Source of the DNA: RGIG3102 sp964649845
Lineage (GTDB): Bacteria > Bacillota > Clostridia > Oscillospirales > Ruminococcaceae
Direction: 5' to 3'
DNA length: 17,681 bases
Assembly (NCBI GenBank): GCA_964649845.1
Contig: CAZYSS010000043.1
Coordinates: forward strand, 1-17,681
The notes below the pieces were generated by a model. That model did no database searches. It worked only from the letters and a program-made list of their open reading frames with translations, and was not told where the DNA came from. Made by a program: the position numbers and the translations under genes. Shown here piece by piece: positions 7,314-13,386 of this stretch (its first letter is position 1; every line of letters begins with the position of its first letter).

Positions 7314-7880
7314 ATGGCAAGATTGGTTAAAGGGGATAAATTCCCGGATTTTACAGTTGATACTGTTTACGGCAGAGACCTGATGAAAGGTCTGAAAATC
7401 AGCCAGATTACCGGCGGCAAGCCAACTATGTTCTGGTTCCTGCGCTATATGGGTTGCCCGCCATGCAGACTGGACGTACATCTGCTGACAATGAAAAAGC
7501 CTGAATTTGACGCAAAGGGTGTAAACATTGTGGTGGTTATGCAGTCCAGACCGGAAATTGTGCTGCAGGATATGATTGACGCCACACTGCCGTTCCATCT
7601 GGTATGTGACACACGGCAGGAACTGTACAAAACACTGGAGCTGGGCAACAGAAACCCTGGCTGGCGCGATGAAATGACAGAGACAGATAAGGTAAAGCAG
7701 CAGTACAAAGCAGGTATCATCAATGAACTGGGCATCGTCCACGGCGAATACGAAGGCAACGAAGAACAGCGGCCTGCATGGTTCTATATTGACAGCGATA
7801 TGACTGTTATTGAATCCCATTACGGCAGATACACCTCCGATATGCCGCTGGCAGACGACGCTCTGGCAAAAATCAGATAA
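7314..7880 (+). CDS. Peroxiredoxin-like (AhpC/TSA, PRX-like2 type) thioredoxin-fold protein
   Basis: A 188-residue cytoplasmic thioredoxin-fold protein with no signal peptide. After the opening GDKFPDFTVDT, typical of AhpC/TSA proteins, the strand TMFWFLRYMGCPPCRLD carries a CPPC pair (Cys48, Cys51). That matches the RxxGCxxCR signature of the peroxiredoxin-like 2 group. The C-terminal AWFYIDSDMTVIESHYGRY fits the last strands of the fold. The likely role is thiol-dependent peroxide or disulfide reduction, but the electron donor and substrate cannot be read from the sequence. AAAGGA lies about 8 nt before the ATG. The gene stands alone between two terminators; a TATATT at 7275-7280 may be its -10 box. 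A thioredoxin-like reductase rather than a true peroxidase remains possible. Confidence 0.82.
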   Translation: MARLVKGDKFPDFTVDTVYGRDLMKGLKISQITGGKPTMFWFLRYMGCPPCRLDVHLLTMKKPEFDAKGVNIVVVMQSRPEIVLQDMIDATLPFHLVCDTRQELYKTLELGNRNPGWRDEMTETDKVKQQYKAGIINELGIVHGEYEGNEEQRPAWFYIDSDMTVIESHYGRYTSDMPLADDALAKIR

Positions 7881-7883
7881 CAG

Positions 7884-7913
7884 AAAGGCGCAGGAATTCT
7901 GCGCCTTTGTTTT
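7884..7913 (+). terminator. Intrinsic terminator of the peroxiredoxin-like gene
   Basis: A perfect 10-bp stem AAAGGCGCAG/CTGCGCCTTT with loop GAATT is followed by GTTTT. It starts 4 nt after the stop. The terminator after the peptidase C26 gene (14130-14159) has nearly the same stem. Confidence 0.88.
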
Positions 7914-7924
7914 ACAATTTTTTA

Positions 7925-7953
7925 TTTACCGCCTGCCCCGGGTATGTTATTAT
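7925..7953 (+). promoter_or_regulatory. Candidate sigma-A promoter of the CBM9-like gene
   Basis: TTTACC (7925-7930) and TATTAT (7948-7953) are 17 bp apart, directly after the preceding terminator and 22 bp before the start codon. Confidence 0.5.
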
Positions 7954-7975
7954 AAAAAGAAAAGGGCGGTGCAAT

Positions 7976-8770
7976 ATGGCATATAAATGTAAAAAACTGA
8001 CAGAAAAAATAGTGATAGACGGCGACCTGACAAAGGATGTATGGCAGCGACGGGAAAAATCCCACAGATTTATTGACGTGGTGGGCGGCACCCCGGGTCT
8101 GTACGACACCCGACGGGCGCTGATGTGGGACAAAGAAGCCCTTTATATCGGTTTCTGGTGTGAAGAACCTTACCCACGCGCCACACTTACAGAAAGAGAC
8201 AGTCTGCTGTGGTTTGAAAATGACCTGGAAGTGTTTATTGACGGCGGCGACAGCTATTATGAATTTGAAATGAACGCACTGAACGTGCTGTATGAGGTTT
8301 TTTACATCTGGCAGGACGCTTATGGCAAAAATCCTCTTTTCAACAAGGAAAGATTTGATATTCTGAAAAACGATGCCAAAACCTTTGGCGGCAACTTTGA
8401 CAGAACAGGCCATTATTTCTGGCGCGGTGCACACCCACGCGGCAACCGCTGGGCATACCACAACTGGGATTTCCCCGGTCTGGAAACTGCGGTAAAAATA
8501 GACGGCAAACTGAACGATGATACTGTTATAAGCAAAGGCTGGACAGCGGAACTGAAATTCCCGTGGGCCGGCTTTGAGGACCTGTCCACAGGCCACAGTA
8601 TTCCACCGCAGCCAGGAGATGTGTGGAAAATTTTTCTTGGCCGCTATCAGAAGCTGGACGTAAACGGCACACACGTGAATGTGGGCTGGGCTTGGGATAT
8701 TATCGGCGACAACGATAACCATTACCCGGAAAAATTCACCAATATTGAAATCAGTGCAGAAGAAATTTAG
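7976..8770 (+). CDS. CBM9-like (carbohydrate-binding family 9-like) beta-sandwich protein
   Basis: 264 residues. The start at 7976 is preferred to an upstream in-frame ATG at 7907 because the latter lies inside the preceding terminator and lacks a ribosome site; AAAGGGCGG precedes 7976. The N-terminus (LTEKIVIDGDLTKDVW) has the IDG-x(n)-W signature of CBM9-like/DOMON beta-sandwich domains. It is followed by LYIGFWCEE, NDLEVFID and YYEFEMNALN, and near the end by GWTAELKFPW and GDVWKIFLGRYQ, the usual strand order. Family members bind sugars or sit beside glycoside-degrading enzymes. No signal peptide or catalytic partner is visible, so this copy appears cytoplasmic and alone, which is odd for a binding module. 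Function unassigned beyond the fold. Confidence 0.78.
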   Translation: MAYKCKKLTEKIVIDGDLTKDVWQRREKSHRFIDVVGGTPGLYDTRRALMWDKEALYIGFWCEEPYPRATLTERDSLLWFENDLEVFIDGGDSYYEFEMNALNVLYEVFYIWQDAYGKNPLFNKERFDILKNDAKTFGGNFDRTGHYFWRGAHPRGNRWAYHNWDFPGLETAVKIDGKLNDDTVISKGWTAELKFPWAGFEDLSTGHSIPPQPGDVWKIFLGRYQKLDVNGTHVNVGWAWDIIGDNDNHYPEKFTNIEISAEEI

Positions 8771-8835
8771 CAGATATTGCAGGGGGAGGCTGTTTGCACA
8801 TCCTGTTTTTACAAGAAAATATTTTGTTGCATATT

Positions 8836-8871
8836 AAAATGGCTATGTACATTGGGGTACATAGCCATTTT
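8836..8871. terminator. Bidirectional terminator between convergent genes
   Basis: A perfect 15-bp stem (AAAATGGCTATGTAC/GTACATAGCCATTTT, 6-nt loop) with T-runs on either strand separates the CBM9-like gene (+) from the lipoprotein gene (-). It can serve both. Confidence 0.88.
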
Positions 8872-8899
8872 GCAAATATTGATTAAGCTTATTATCTGA

Positions 8900-9733
8900 T
8901 TATTTTGCCTGATTGTAAGCGTCATAGAACATCTGCAGATAACCGGCGTATTCATTGATTGTAGCTGTGGATACAAGGTCTGCCACTGCTACTTTGCCTT
9001 CATCTGTCAGAGAGAATTCGCCTTCAGGGAAATTGTTTTCCAGAAGAAAATCACCGATAGCTGTAAGGTTGCCGTTCCAGCCCAGTTCACCGAATTCTGT
9101 ACCAACGCCTGTACCTACTGCTGTCCAGTGCATAAGTGTAGTTTTCATACGGCAGTCTGTTTTGTCAAGAACAACACCATCTTTTCTTGTGGATGAGTAA
9201 ACAGCCAGATCTTCTTTTACATTACCTTCAGCATCGGCCAGCCAGTAATTACCGGCATAAAGCTGATTGTAGTACCATTCTGCATTTGCGGCATCTTTAA
9301 CATATTCTGCAAAGTCTGCAATTTCATCGTTGCCGTAAACAAGGTATGTTGTGCCGTTGTATGTGCCGGCTTCTACACCTTCTGTTGTAAGGTAAACTGT
9401 TTCATCACCTGTACCTATAACAATATTTTTGGCAAAGTAAGTAATACCTCTTGTGCCTTCAACAGAAATATAGTCTGCTTCTGTAAGAGATGCAACTTCA
9501 TCTTCTGTAAAAGTTGCCCAGTAGTTTGGCAGATGACATTCTTCGTAAGCGTAACCTGTTACTGCCCCATTTTCTACTGTAACGTCTGCTTTTGCAAGAT
9601 ATGTAGCCTGTGGGAAATAGCCCGTATATATGCCGTCTTTAAGACCTGCTTCTTCAGTTGTTGGTTCTGATGAACAAGCAACAAATGAAATAGCCATAAT
9701 ACAAGAAAGCGCTAATGCGATAAGTTTTTTCAT
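8900..9733 (-). CDS. Secreted lipoprotein, possibly FMN-binding-like
   Basis: A 277-residue exported lipoprotein. The N-terminus has KK, a hydrophobic segment and the lipobox FVAC with the lipidated Cys at residue 20, followed by a Ser/Thr/Glu linker. AAGGAG lies 8 nt upstream of the ATG. The mature start GLKDGIYTGYF, followed by ADVTVENGAVTGYAYEE, resembles the opening of FMN_bind domains (DGxYTG...VTVENGKI), which suggests a surface flavin-linked or redox role. I do not see the Asp...GA(T/S) motif used for covalent flavinylation. The rest (about 120-277) is not recognised; it is acidic and aromatic-rich. The gene has its own promoter and terminator and no transporter genes next to it. Lipoprotein status is clear; the domain assignment is tentative. 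Confidence 0.75.
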   Translation of the reverse strand: MKKLIALALSCIMAISFVACSSEPTTEEAGLKDGIYTGYFPQATYLAKADVTVENGAVTGYAYEECHLPNYWATFTEDEVASLTEADYISVEGTRGITYFAKNIVIGTGDETVYLTTEGVEAGTYNGTTYLVYGNDEIADFAEYVKDAANAEWYYNQLYAGNYWLADAEGNVKEDLAVYSSTRKDGVVLDKTDCRMKTTLMHWTAVGTGVGTEFGELGWNGNLTAIGDFLLENNFPEGEFSLTDEGKVAVADLVSTATINEYAGYLQMFYDAYNQAK

Positions 9734-9766
9734 AATATTGTCTCCTTATAGTATATTGTGTTTTAT

Positions 9767-9796
9767 ATAATACTGCACAAATTGTAAATGAGTCAA
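9767..9796 (-). promoter_or_regulatory. Promoter of the lipoprotein gene
   Basis: On the minus strand TTGACT (9796-9791) and TATTAT (9772-9767) are 18 bp apart. They lie about 35 bp upstream of the start codon. Confidence 0.65.
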
Positions 9797-9856
9797 TATT
9801 TTGAAATATTTTGTTATTTAACTGTAATTTATTGAAACAATTGGATATGTACAGTA

Positions 9857-10103
9857 AAATCATAAGCTTGTCTGTGGTTTCGGAACAGAAAAAATTAGAA
9901 AAATTTTAAAACAAAAGAATTTGAATGTATAAATTGATTAATTGTTTATTTCCTCCTGAAGATTGCCAGTCGCAATTCCGGGAGGCTGTGACTGCACTAA
10001 CCTCCCGGTTACGCTGCAATCTCCATTGTTCTGCTGTTTTTAATCAAAAAGCAAACTCCTGTTATTTGAATTTATATAATCAGCCATAAGGCGGATTGAC
10101 AAT
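9857..10103. other. Gene-free stretch between lipoprotein promoter region and Nudix gene
   Basis: About 250 bp, mostly AT-rich, with no coding signal on either strand. A GC-rich palindromic motif sits at 9961-10021. On the minus strand a weak terminator candidate follows the Nudix stop (10080-10099: AATCCGCC/GGCTGATT with one mismatch, loop TTAT), so the palindrome would fall in or beyond the Nudix 3' UTR. Confidence 0.6.
9961..10021. repeat. GC-rich palindromic motif with alternative or pseudoknot pairing
   Basis: GATTGC (9961-9966) pairs with GCAATC (10016-10021). Inside, CCGGGAGG (9978-9985) pairs perfectly with CCTCCCGG (10001-10008). CAGTCGCA (9967-9974) could also pair with TGTGACTG (9987-9994) with one G-U, which crosses the CCGGGAGG stem and would make an H-type pseudoknot. 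A further small stem ATTGC/GCAAT competes. On the minus strand it is followed by an AGGAGG, but no start codon follows at a usable distance. It may be an RNA structure or a palindromic repeat. Confidence 0.55.
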
Positions 10104-10583
10104 TTACCTGTCATCTGTAACTATATGCTTTATCTCCTGTGACGGATTGTCCAGTTCTGTTCTGAAAAACTGCGGGTAATATTTTTCATCGCTGTGCCAG
10201 TCCAGCCAGACAAGGGTTTCCTTGTCATCGGCGGTTTCCACACCTGTTTCCAACCAGAAATCATACGGCACTTTCATATAGAAATAAAAGGTGATTTCGT
10301 ATACCTCGGCATCCATTTTGGACGGGGTGCTGCCGATAAAGAAATTTTCGTGTATAAAACCCAGACGGTCCACTTCCATTTTTATTCCGGTTTCCTCATA
10401 CACTTCGCGCACCACGCCGCTGCGTGCATCTTCGCCAAATTTCAGCCTGCCGCCCAGAGAATAAATATAGTCGGAGCGCAGGTTTTTCACCATCAGCACG
10501 CGCCCATTCTTTATTATAATACCTGCCACACGGATATTCAGAATATTTTTGCCGTCAGCAATAGTCAGGTCCTGATTTTTCAT
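10104..10583 (-). CDS. Nudix hydrolase
   Basis: A 159-residue cytoplasmic Nudix hydrolase, which cleaves nucleoside diphosphate-linked compounds using a divalent metal. The full Nudix box GX5EX7REUXEEXGU is present at residues 45-67 (Gly45, Glu51, Arg59-Glu60, Glu63-Glu64, Gly66), so it should be active. The preceding strands (IRVAGIIIKNGRVLMVK) and the following HENFF and YFYMKVP regions fit the family, and the length is normal. A later WLDWHSDEKYYPQFF segment resembles the C-terminal substrate-side region of Nudix proteins with unassigned substrates. GGGAGG lies 7 nt before the start. The gene is divergent from the BrkB gene and not in an operon. Substrate unknown. Confidence 0.9.
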   Translation of the reverse strand: MKNQDLTIADGKNILNIRVAGIIIKNGRVLMVKNLRSDYIYSLGGRLKFGEDARSGVVREVYEETGIKMEVDRLGFIHENFFIGSTPSKMDAEVYEITFYFYMKVPYDFWLETGVETADDKETLVWLDWHSDEKYYPQFFRTELDNPSQEIKHIVTDDR

Positions 10584-10612
10584 AGGGAAACCTCCCGTCT
10601 TTTCTTAATTTG

Positions 10613-10641
10613 ATTTTAACACAATATGGTGGCTAAAACAA
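10613..10641 (-). promoter_or_regulatory. Candidate promoter of the Nudix gene
   Basis: On the minus strand TTGTTT (10641-10636) and TAAAAT (10618-10613) are 17 bp apart, about 30 bp upstream of the start. The -10 box is good; the -35 box matches consensus only in its first three bases. Confidence 0.45.
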
Positions 10642-10706
10642 TTACAAATGCATAAATATTATTTCTTTTGCCGCCAATACTGTAAAAAAAGCGAAAGGGT
10701 GACTGT

Positions 10707-11555
10707 ATGAACGGGGATAAACTGAAATATCTTGCAAAAGGAATGGTAAAAAATTACTTTGCTCACGATGTGAGTAAAAATGCTGCTGCCCTGGCATATT
10801 ATCTGTTTTTTGCCCTGTTTCCGCTGCTTATCTTTCTCTCCAACCTGCTGGGGCTGCTACAGCTGGATATATATGCCGTCACACAGTTGCTGGCGCGTCT
10901 GTTGCCACGGGACATTACAGCTCTGCTGACTGCCTATCTGCAGCACATCAGCAGCAACTCCAGCCCTGTGCTGCTGTGGTTTTCCCTTGTGTTTTCGGTG
11001 TGGTTTCCCTACCGCGCTGTAAGAGGACTGATAAAGGATGTGCGCACAGCCTACGGTCTGCCGCGACACAACAGACGGCTGAAATTTTACGCAGGGCAGA
11101 TTGTTTACACGCTGTTGCTGCTGGTGGCGCTGGCTGTCAGCCTTTCTGCATTGGTTATGGGCGAAAAACTGCTGGTCAGCCTGCTGAACATACTGCCTGT
11201 CCCTGTGGCACAGATGGCGTATCCTGTGCTGCCCCTGTGGAAATATTTCCGCTATATGGTGATTGCCGCAGTTATGTATGCCGCCATATGGGCGCTGTAC
11301 AGCCTGTCTGTGGAGAAAAGACAGTCTGCGTCAGATATACTGCCGGGGGTGGCGGCTTCAGTGGTGGTCTGGCTGGCAGTCAGCGTGGCGTTTTCATTCT
11401 ATGTGGAAAATTTTGCAGGCTATTCGGTGATTTACGGCACATTGGGTGCGGTGATGGCACTGCTGCTGTGGCTGTATTTGTCTGCAATAATACTGATTAT
11501 GGGCGCCCAGCTGAATGCATTAATGAGGGAAACGGGAAAGAAAGAGGAAAAATAA
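10707..11555 (+). CDS. YihY/BrkB family inner-membrane protein
   Basis: A 282-residue integral membrane protein. Six hydrophobic segments are visible (about 27-50, 87-105, 127-150, 183-200, 208-235, 240-272), matching the six-helix layout of the YihY/BrkB family. The family hallmark YGTLGAVMALLLWLYLSAII, followed by GAQLNA, is present near the C-terminus, and the N-terminal AALAYYLFFALFPLLIFL also fits. Older annotations call the family ribonuclease BN or virulence factor; the actual function (possibly transport) is unsettled. AAAGGG lies 7 nt before the ATG. The C-terminus is short and lysine-rich. The gene is divergent from the Nudix gene and is followed by a repeat element rather than a clear terminator. 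Confidence 0.92.
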   Translation: MNGDKLKYLAKGMVKNYFAHDVSKNAAALAYYLFFALFPLLIFLSNLLGLLQLDIYAVTQLLARLLPRDITALLTAYLQHISSNSSPVLLWFSLVFSVWFPYRAVRGLIKDVRTAYGLPRHNRRLKFYAGQIVYTLLLLVALAVSLSALVMGEKLLVSLLNILPVPVAQMAYPVLPLWKYFRYMVIAAVMYAAIWALYSLSVEKRQSASDILPGVAASVVVWLAVSVAFSFYVENFAGYSVIYGTLGAVMALLLWLYLSAIILIMGAQLNALMRETGKKEEK

Positions 11556-11594
11556 AAAAGAGGGGATACCAATGTCATTCAGATAAGAAAAATA

Positions 11595-11692
11595 TGTCAT
11601 TCTGAGGAACGAAGTGACGAAGAATCTTAGTTCTAACAATGTGTTTAAGATTCTTACCCTGAAGGGCACGCGTCGCTTCGCTCAGAATGACA
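11595..11692. repeat. REP/MITE-like inverted repeat (TGTCATTCTGAG ends)
   Basis: The arms begin TGTCATTCTGAG (11595) and end CTCAGAATGACA (11692), with inner ends AAGAATCTT (11620-11628) and AAGATTCTT (11647-11655). The right arm carries about 17 extra bases (ACCCTGAAGGGCACGCG, 11656-11672) absent from the left arm. A partial end, TGTCATTC, also occurs at 11573. From memory, repeats with these ends are common between genes in gut Clostridia. It lies directly after the BrkB stop and may double as a terminator or mRNA stabiliser. Confidence 0.75.
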
Positions 11693-11764
11693 TTTTAGTT
11701 TGTTTTATTAAGTTGATATTTTTCGAAAATACTTAACTTAATGACATTGGAGGGTTGTCCTCCT

Positions 11765-12370
11765 TTAAATATGTTTTATCAATCGTTCAAGTTCTTTTTT
11801 GTAATCCTCTGGCAAAGAGTATCTGTTTTCAAATTCTGACAAAACAAACAGCAGATTGCTTTTATAATTATCAGAACAAGTATTGATTTGCAAAGCATGG
11901 GCAATTTCTTCAAGAACAGAAATACCTGCATTTTTTTTGCCTGAAAGGTATTTGATTAAACTTCTGTGAAAGAGACGTGCAAGACTGTACATCACATTGT
12001 CAGAAAAAATCAGCCTGCAGGCAATTTCATCGTTTATTTCAGCAGATAATTGCTTTACTCCGCCTATATGGAAATAATCTGTATTCTCACTGTAGTCGGT
12101 GCATATTATCTCCAAATCCAGCGCTATGCCGTTTTCATAAATAACAACCAGAATTCCTTTTGGGTTTGCAGTGGCGGAAATATACACAGGTCTGCTGTTG
12201 TAACCGTATATAAAATCACGGACAGCCTGCAGATTATCGGTTTTCAGGTATAAATCTATATCAGAAAAAGGAGTTTCAGTTCCCTTTGAAAAAGAACCGC
12301 CCAGCCATATATGGATATGATTTTTCTGTGCGAACTGTTTTGCATAAGAAATAAAATTCTGCTGAAGCAT
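11765..12370 (-). CDS. Nucleotidyltransferase-fold protein (aminoglycoside/lincosamide-type NTase superfamily)
   Basis: A 201-residue protein with the NTase signature GGS-x(10)-DxD: Gly24-Gly25-Ser26 and Asp37-Ile-Asp39 in GGSFSKGTETPFSDIDLYL, plus a third carboxylate at Asp85 in IALDLEII. These are the nucleotide- and metal-binding residues of the superfamily that includes drug adenylyltransferases and MNT-type antitoxin NTases. The remaining helical half (about 115-200) is plausible as a substrate domain but not recognised. Its ATG is 4 nt from the stop of the upstream GNAT gene, and its ribosome site (GAAGAGG, 10 nt upstream) lies inside that gene, so the two are co-transcribed. It might modify a small molecule. 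No HEPN partner is seen, which argues against an MNT/HEPN toxin system. Confidence 0.75.
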   Translation of the reverse strand: MLQQNFISYAKQFAQKNHIHIWLGGSFSKGTETPFSDIDLYLKTDNLQAVRDFIYGYNSRPVYISATANPKGILVVIYENGIALDLEIICTDYSENTDYFHIGGVKQLSAEINDEIACRLIFSDNVMYSLARLFHRSLIKYLSGKKNAGISVLEEIAHALQINTCSDNYKSNLLFVLSEFENRYSLPEDYKKELERLIKHI

Positions 12371-12373
12371 AGT

Positions 12374-12859
12374 TTACAACCTCTTCCTGTAATACAGCAC
12401 AGGTTCATCGCCTTCCATATGTACATAAATCAGGTCTGTATACCCCCAGTGGGTGTAGATAGCCCTGTTTCTAGTCCGGTCTTCCCCTACACCTATGGTG
12501 ATATATTCATATCCCATTTCCTTTGCGGTGCGTTCCATCAGCTTTACCAGCTTTGAAATATGCCCCTGTCCCTCATATTTCTTTTCTATGCGCAGGGCGT
12601 TCAGGTTGGTGTTTTTGCAGTTGTCAGCCAGGTCGGTGCGGCCTCTTATGGCACTGCACTGTGGGCTGAAAATCAATGTGCCCTCGCCTACAGGCTCACC
12701 GTCACAGGTGATGATAAAGGTCTGGGCCAGCCCCTTCAGATGATTGTCAATATATTCCCTGCCCCAGTTTACCCAGCGCTCATCCCCCGGGTGGCGGTCA
12801 ATATTCTTTTTCCATATGGCTCTTACCAGCTGCTCTGTGCCCGGTAAATATTCAAACAT
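12374..12859 (-). CDS. GNAT family N-acetyltransferase
   Basis: A 161-residue GNAT acetyltransferase, which transfers an acetyl group from acetyl-CoA to an unknown amine. The central strand and acetyl-CoA loop are seen in NALRIEKKYEGQGHISKL (about 87-104, with the pyrophosphate-binding turn EGQGHI), followed by the helix and strand GYEYITIGV and the motif-B-like NRAIYTHWGY. Size and order of elements are normal. AAAGGAAGTG lies just before the ATG. It is the first gene of a two-gene operon with the nucleotidyltransferase-fold gene, driven by the near-consensus promoter at 12881-12909. Both products belong to folds that often modify antibiotics, but neither looks like a named resistance enzyme. 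Confidence 0.85.
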   Translation of the reverse strand: MFEYLPGTEQLVRAIWKKNIDRHPGDERWVNWGREYIDNHLKGLAQTFIITCDGEPVGEGTLIFSPQCSAIRGRTDLADNCKNTNLNALRIEKKYEGQGHISKLVKLMERTAKEMGYEYITIGVGEDRTRNRAIYTHWGYTDLIYVHMEGDEPVLYYRKRL

Positions 12860-12880
12860 ATTATCACTTCCTTTTGTCTC

Positions 12881-12909
12881 ATTGTATGCCAGCAGGAAAC
12901 AAATGTCAA
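12881..12909 (-). promoter_or_regulatory. Near-consensus promoter of the GNAT-NTase operon
   Basis: On the minus strand TTGACA (12909-12904, perfect) and TACAAT (12886-12881) are exactly 17 bp apart, 21 bp upstream of the start codon. This is the best sigma-A promoter in the window and suggests steady, unactivated expression. Confidence 0.75.
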
Positions 12910-12921
12910 GAATGGGGCGAC

Positions 12922-12949
12922 AAACAAAATGCCGGGTTTACGCCCGGCA
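12922..12949 (-). terminator. Intrinsic terminator of the DUF1540 gene
   Basis: On the minus strand TGCCGGG and CCCGGCA pair around a 6-nt loop, followed by TTTTGTTT. It starts about 10 nt after the DUF1540 stop. Confidence 0.8.
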
Positions 12950-12959
12950 CAAAGAAAAC

Positions 12960-13262
12960 CTAATTTCTTTTTGTAAATGTGGAACAGCCTGCCTGACCGC
13001 CCATTGTGTTGATTGATACATTGTTGGCGTGGCATTTGGATTCCTTGTTGTACACACATTCATTGGCAGAACACACAATCTCCAGCTGTGGGTTTGGTGT
13101 GGTTGTGCCTATGGCGTTCTGGCTGCCTTTTGCCGCATAGGATGCACATTCTGTCTCGCCGCTGGACATTGCAGATGGACCTGCTACCTTGATATTTGGT
13201 TTACAGCAGTGGTCACCTTTGTGGTGCATACAGGAATACACGCTGCATTTGAGATTAGTCAT
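12960..13262 (-). CDS. DUF1540 domain protein (two tandem copies)
   Basis: A 100-residue Cys-rich protein. The start at 13262 is used because AAGGAAGG lies about 8 nt upstream and the protein begins directly with the domain; a longer in-frame extension has no ribosome site. Two DUF1540 copies are visible: Cys6, Cys11, Cys19 or 20 and Cys39 in the first, and Cys64, Cys69, Cys77 and Cys93 in the second. Each has the CxxxxC opening and the terminal C(S/A)(S/T)(Y/F), with a Thr/Pro-rich linker between them. Four Cys per copy suggest metal (possibly zinc) binding. The function of this Clostridial family is unknown as far as I know. It is divergent from the peptidase C26 gene, with a 10-bp palindrome between them. 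Confidence 0.88.
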   Translation of the reverse strand: MTNLKCSVYSCMHHKGDHCCKPNIKVAGPSAMSSGETECASYAAKGSQNAIGTTTPNPQLEIVCSANECVYNKESKCHANNVSINTMGGQAGCSTFTKRN

Positions 13263-13285
13263 AATTGACACCTTCCTTTCCCTTT

Positions 13286-13314
13286 TATTATGTCCACAAC
13301 AGGCGGACATAATA
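13286..13314. promoter_or_regulatory. Operator-like palindrome between the DUF1540 and peptidase C26 genes
   Basis: TATTATGTCC (13286-13295) and GGACATAATA (13305-13314) form a perfect inverted repeat with a 9-nt spacer, 24 bp upstream of the DUF1540 start. No T-run follows in the sense of a terminator. It may be a repressor site or a 5' UTR hairpin of the DUF1540 message. Confidence 0.45.
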
Positions 13315-13324
13315 CGTGTAATAC

Positions 13325-13352
13325 TTGAAAAAATTTTTTTATAATGTAGAAT
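13325..13352 (+). promoter_or_regulatory. Candidate promoter of the peptidase C26 gene
   Basis: TTGAAA (13325-13330) and TAGAAT (13347-13352) are 16 bp apart. A perfect TATAAT at 13340-13345 has no good -35 box at the right distance and could be the real -10. Confidence 0.45.
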
Positions 13353-13386
13353 ATATATATAACCAAAAAGAGAAAGGAATTTTTCT

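Noticed and set aside
7922..8722. 266-codon minus-strand frame opposite the CBM9-like gene
   Set aside because: The plus-strand frame has a promoter, ribosome site, family motifs and terminator; the minus frame has none.
10976..11605. 209-codon plus-strand frame overlapping the BrkB gene
   Set aside because: The Cys- and Gly-rich translation is out of frame with a confidently identified membrane protein and has no ribosome site.
11765..12859. Toxin-antitoxin module (MNT/HEPN or GNAT-type)
   Set aside because: There is no HEPN partner, and the GNAT protein has no small DNA-binding antitoxin beside it.
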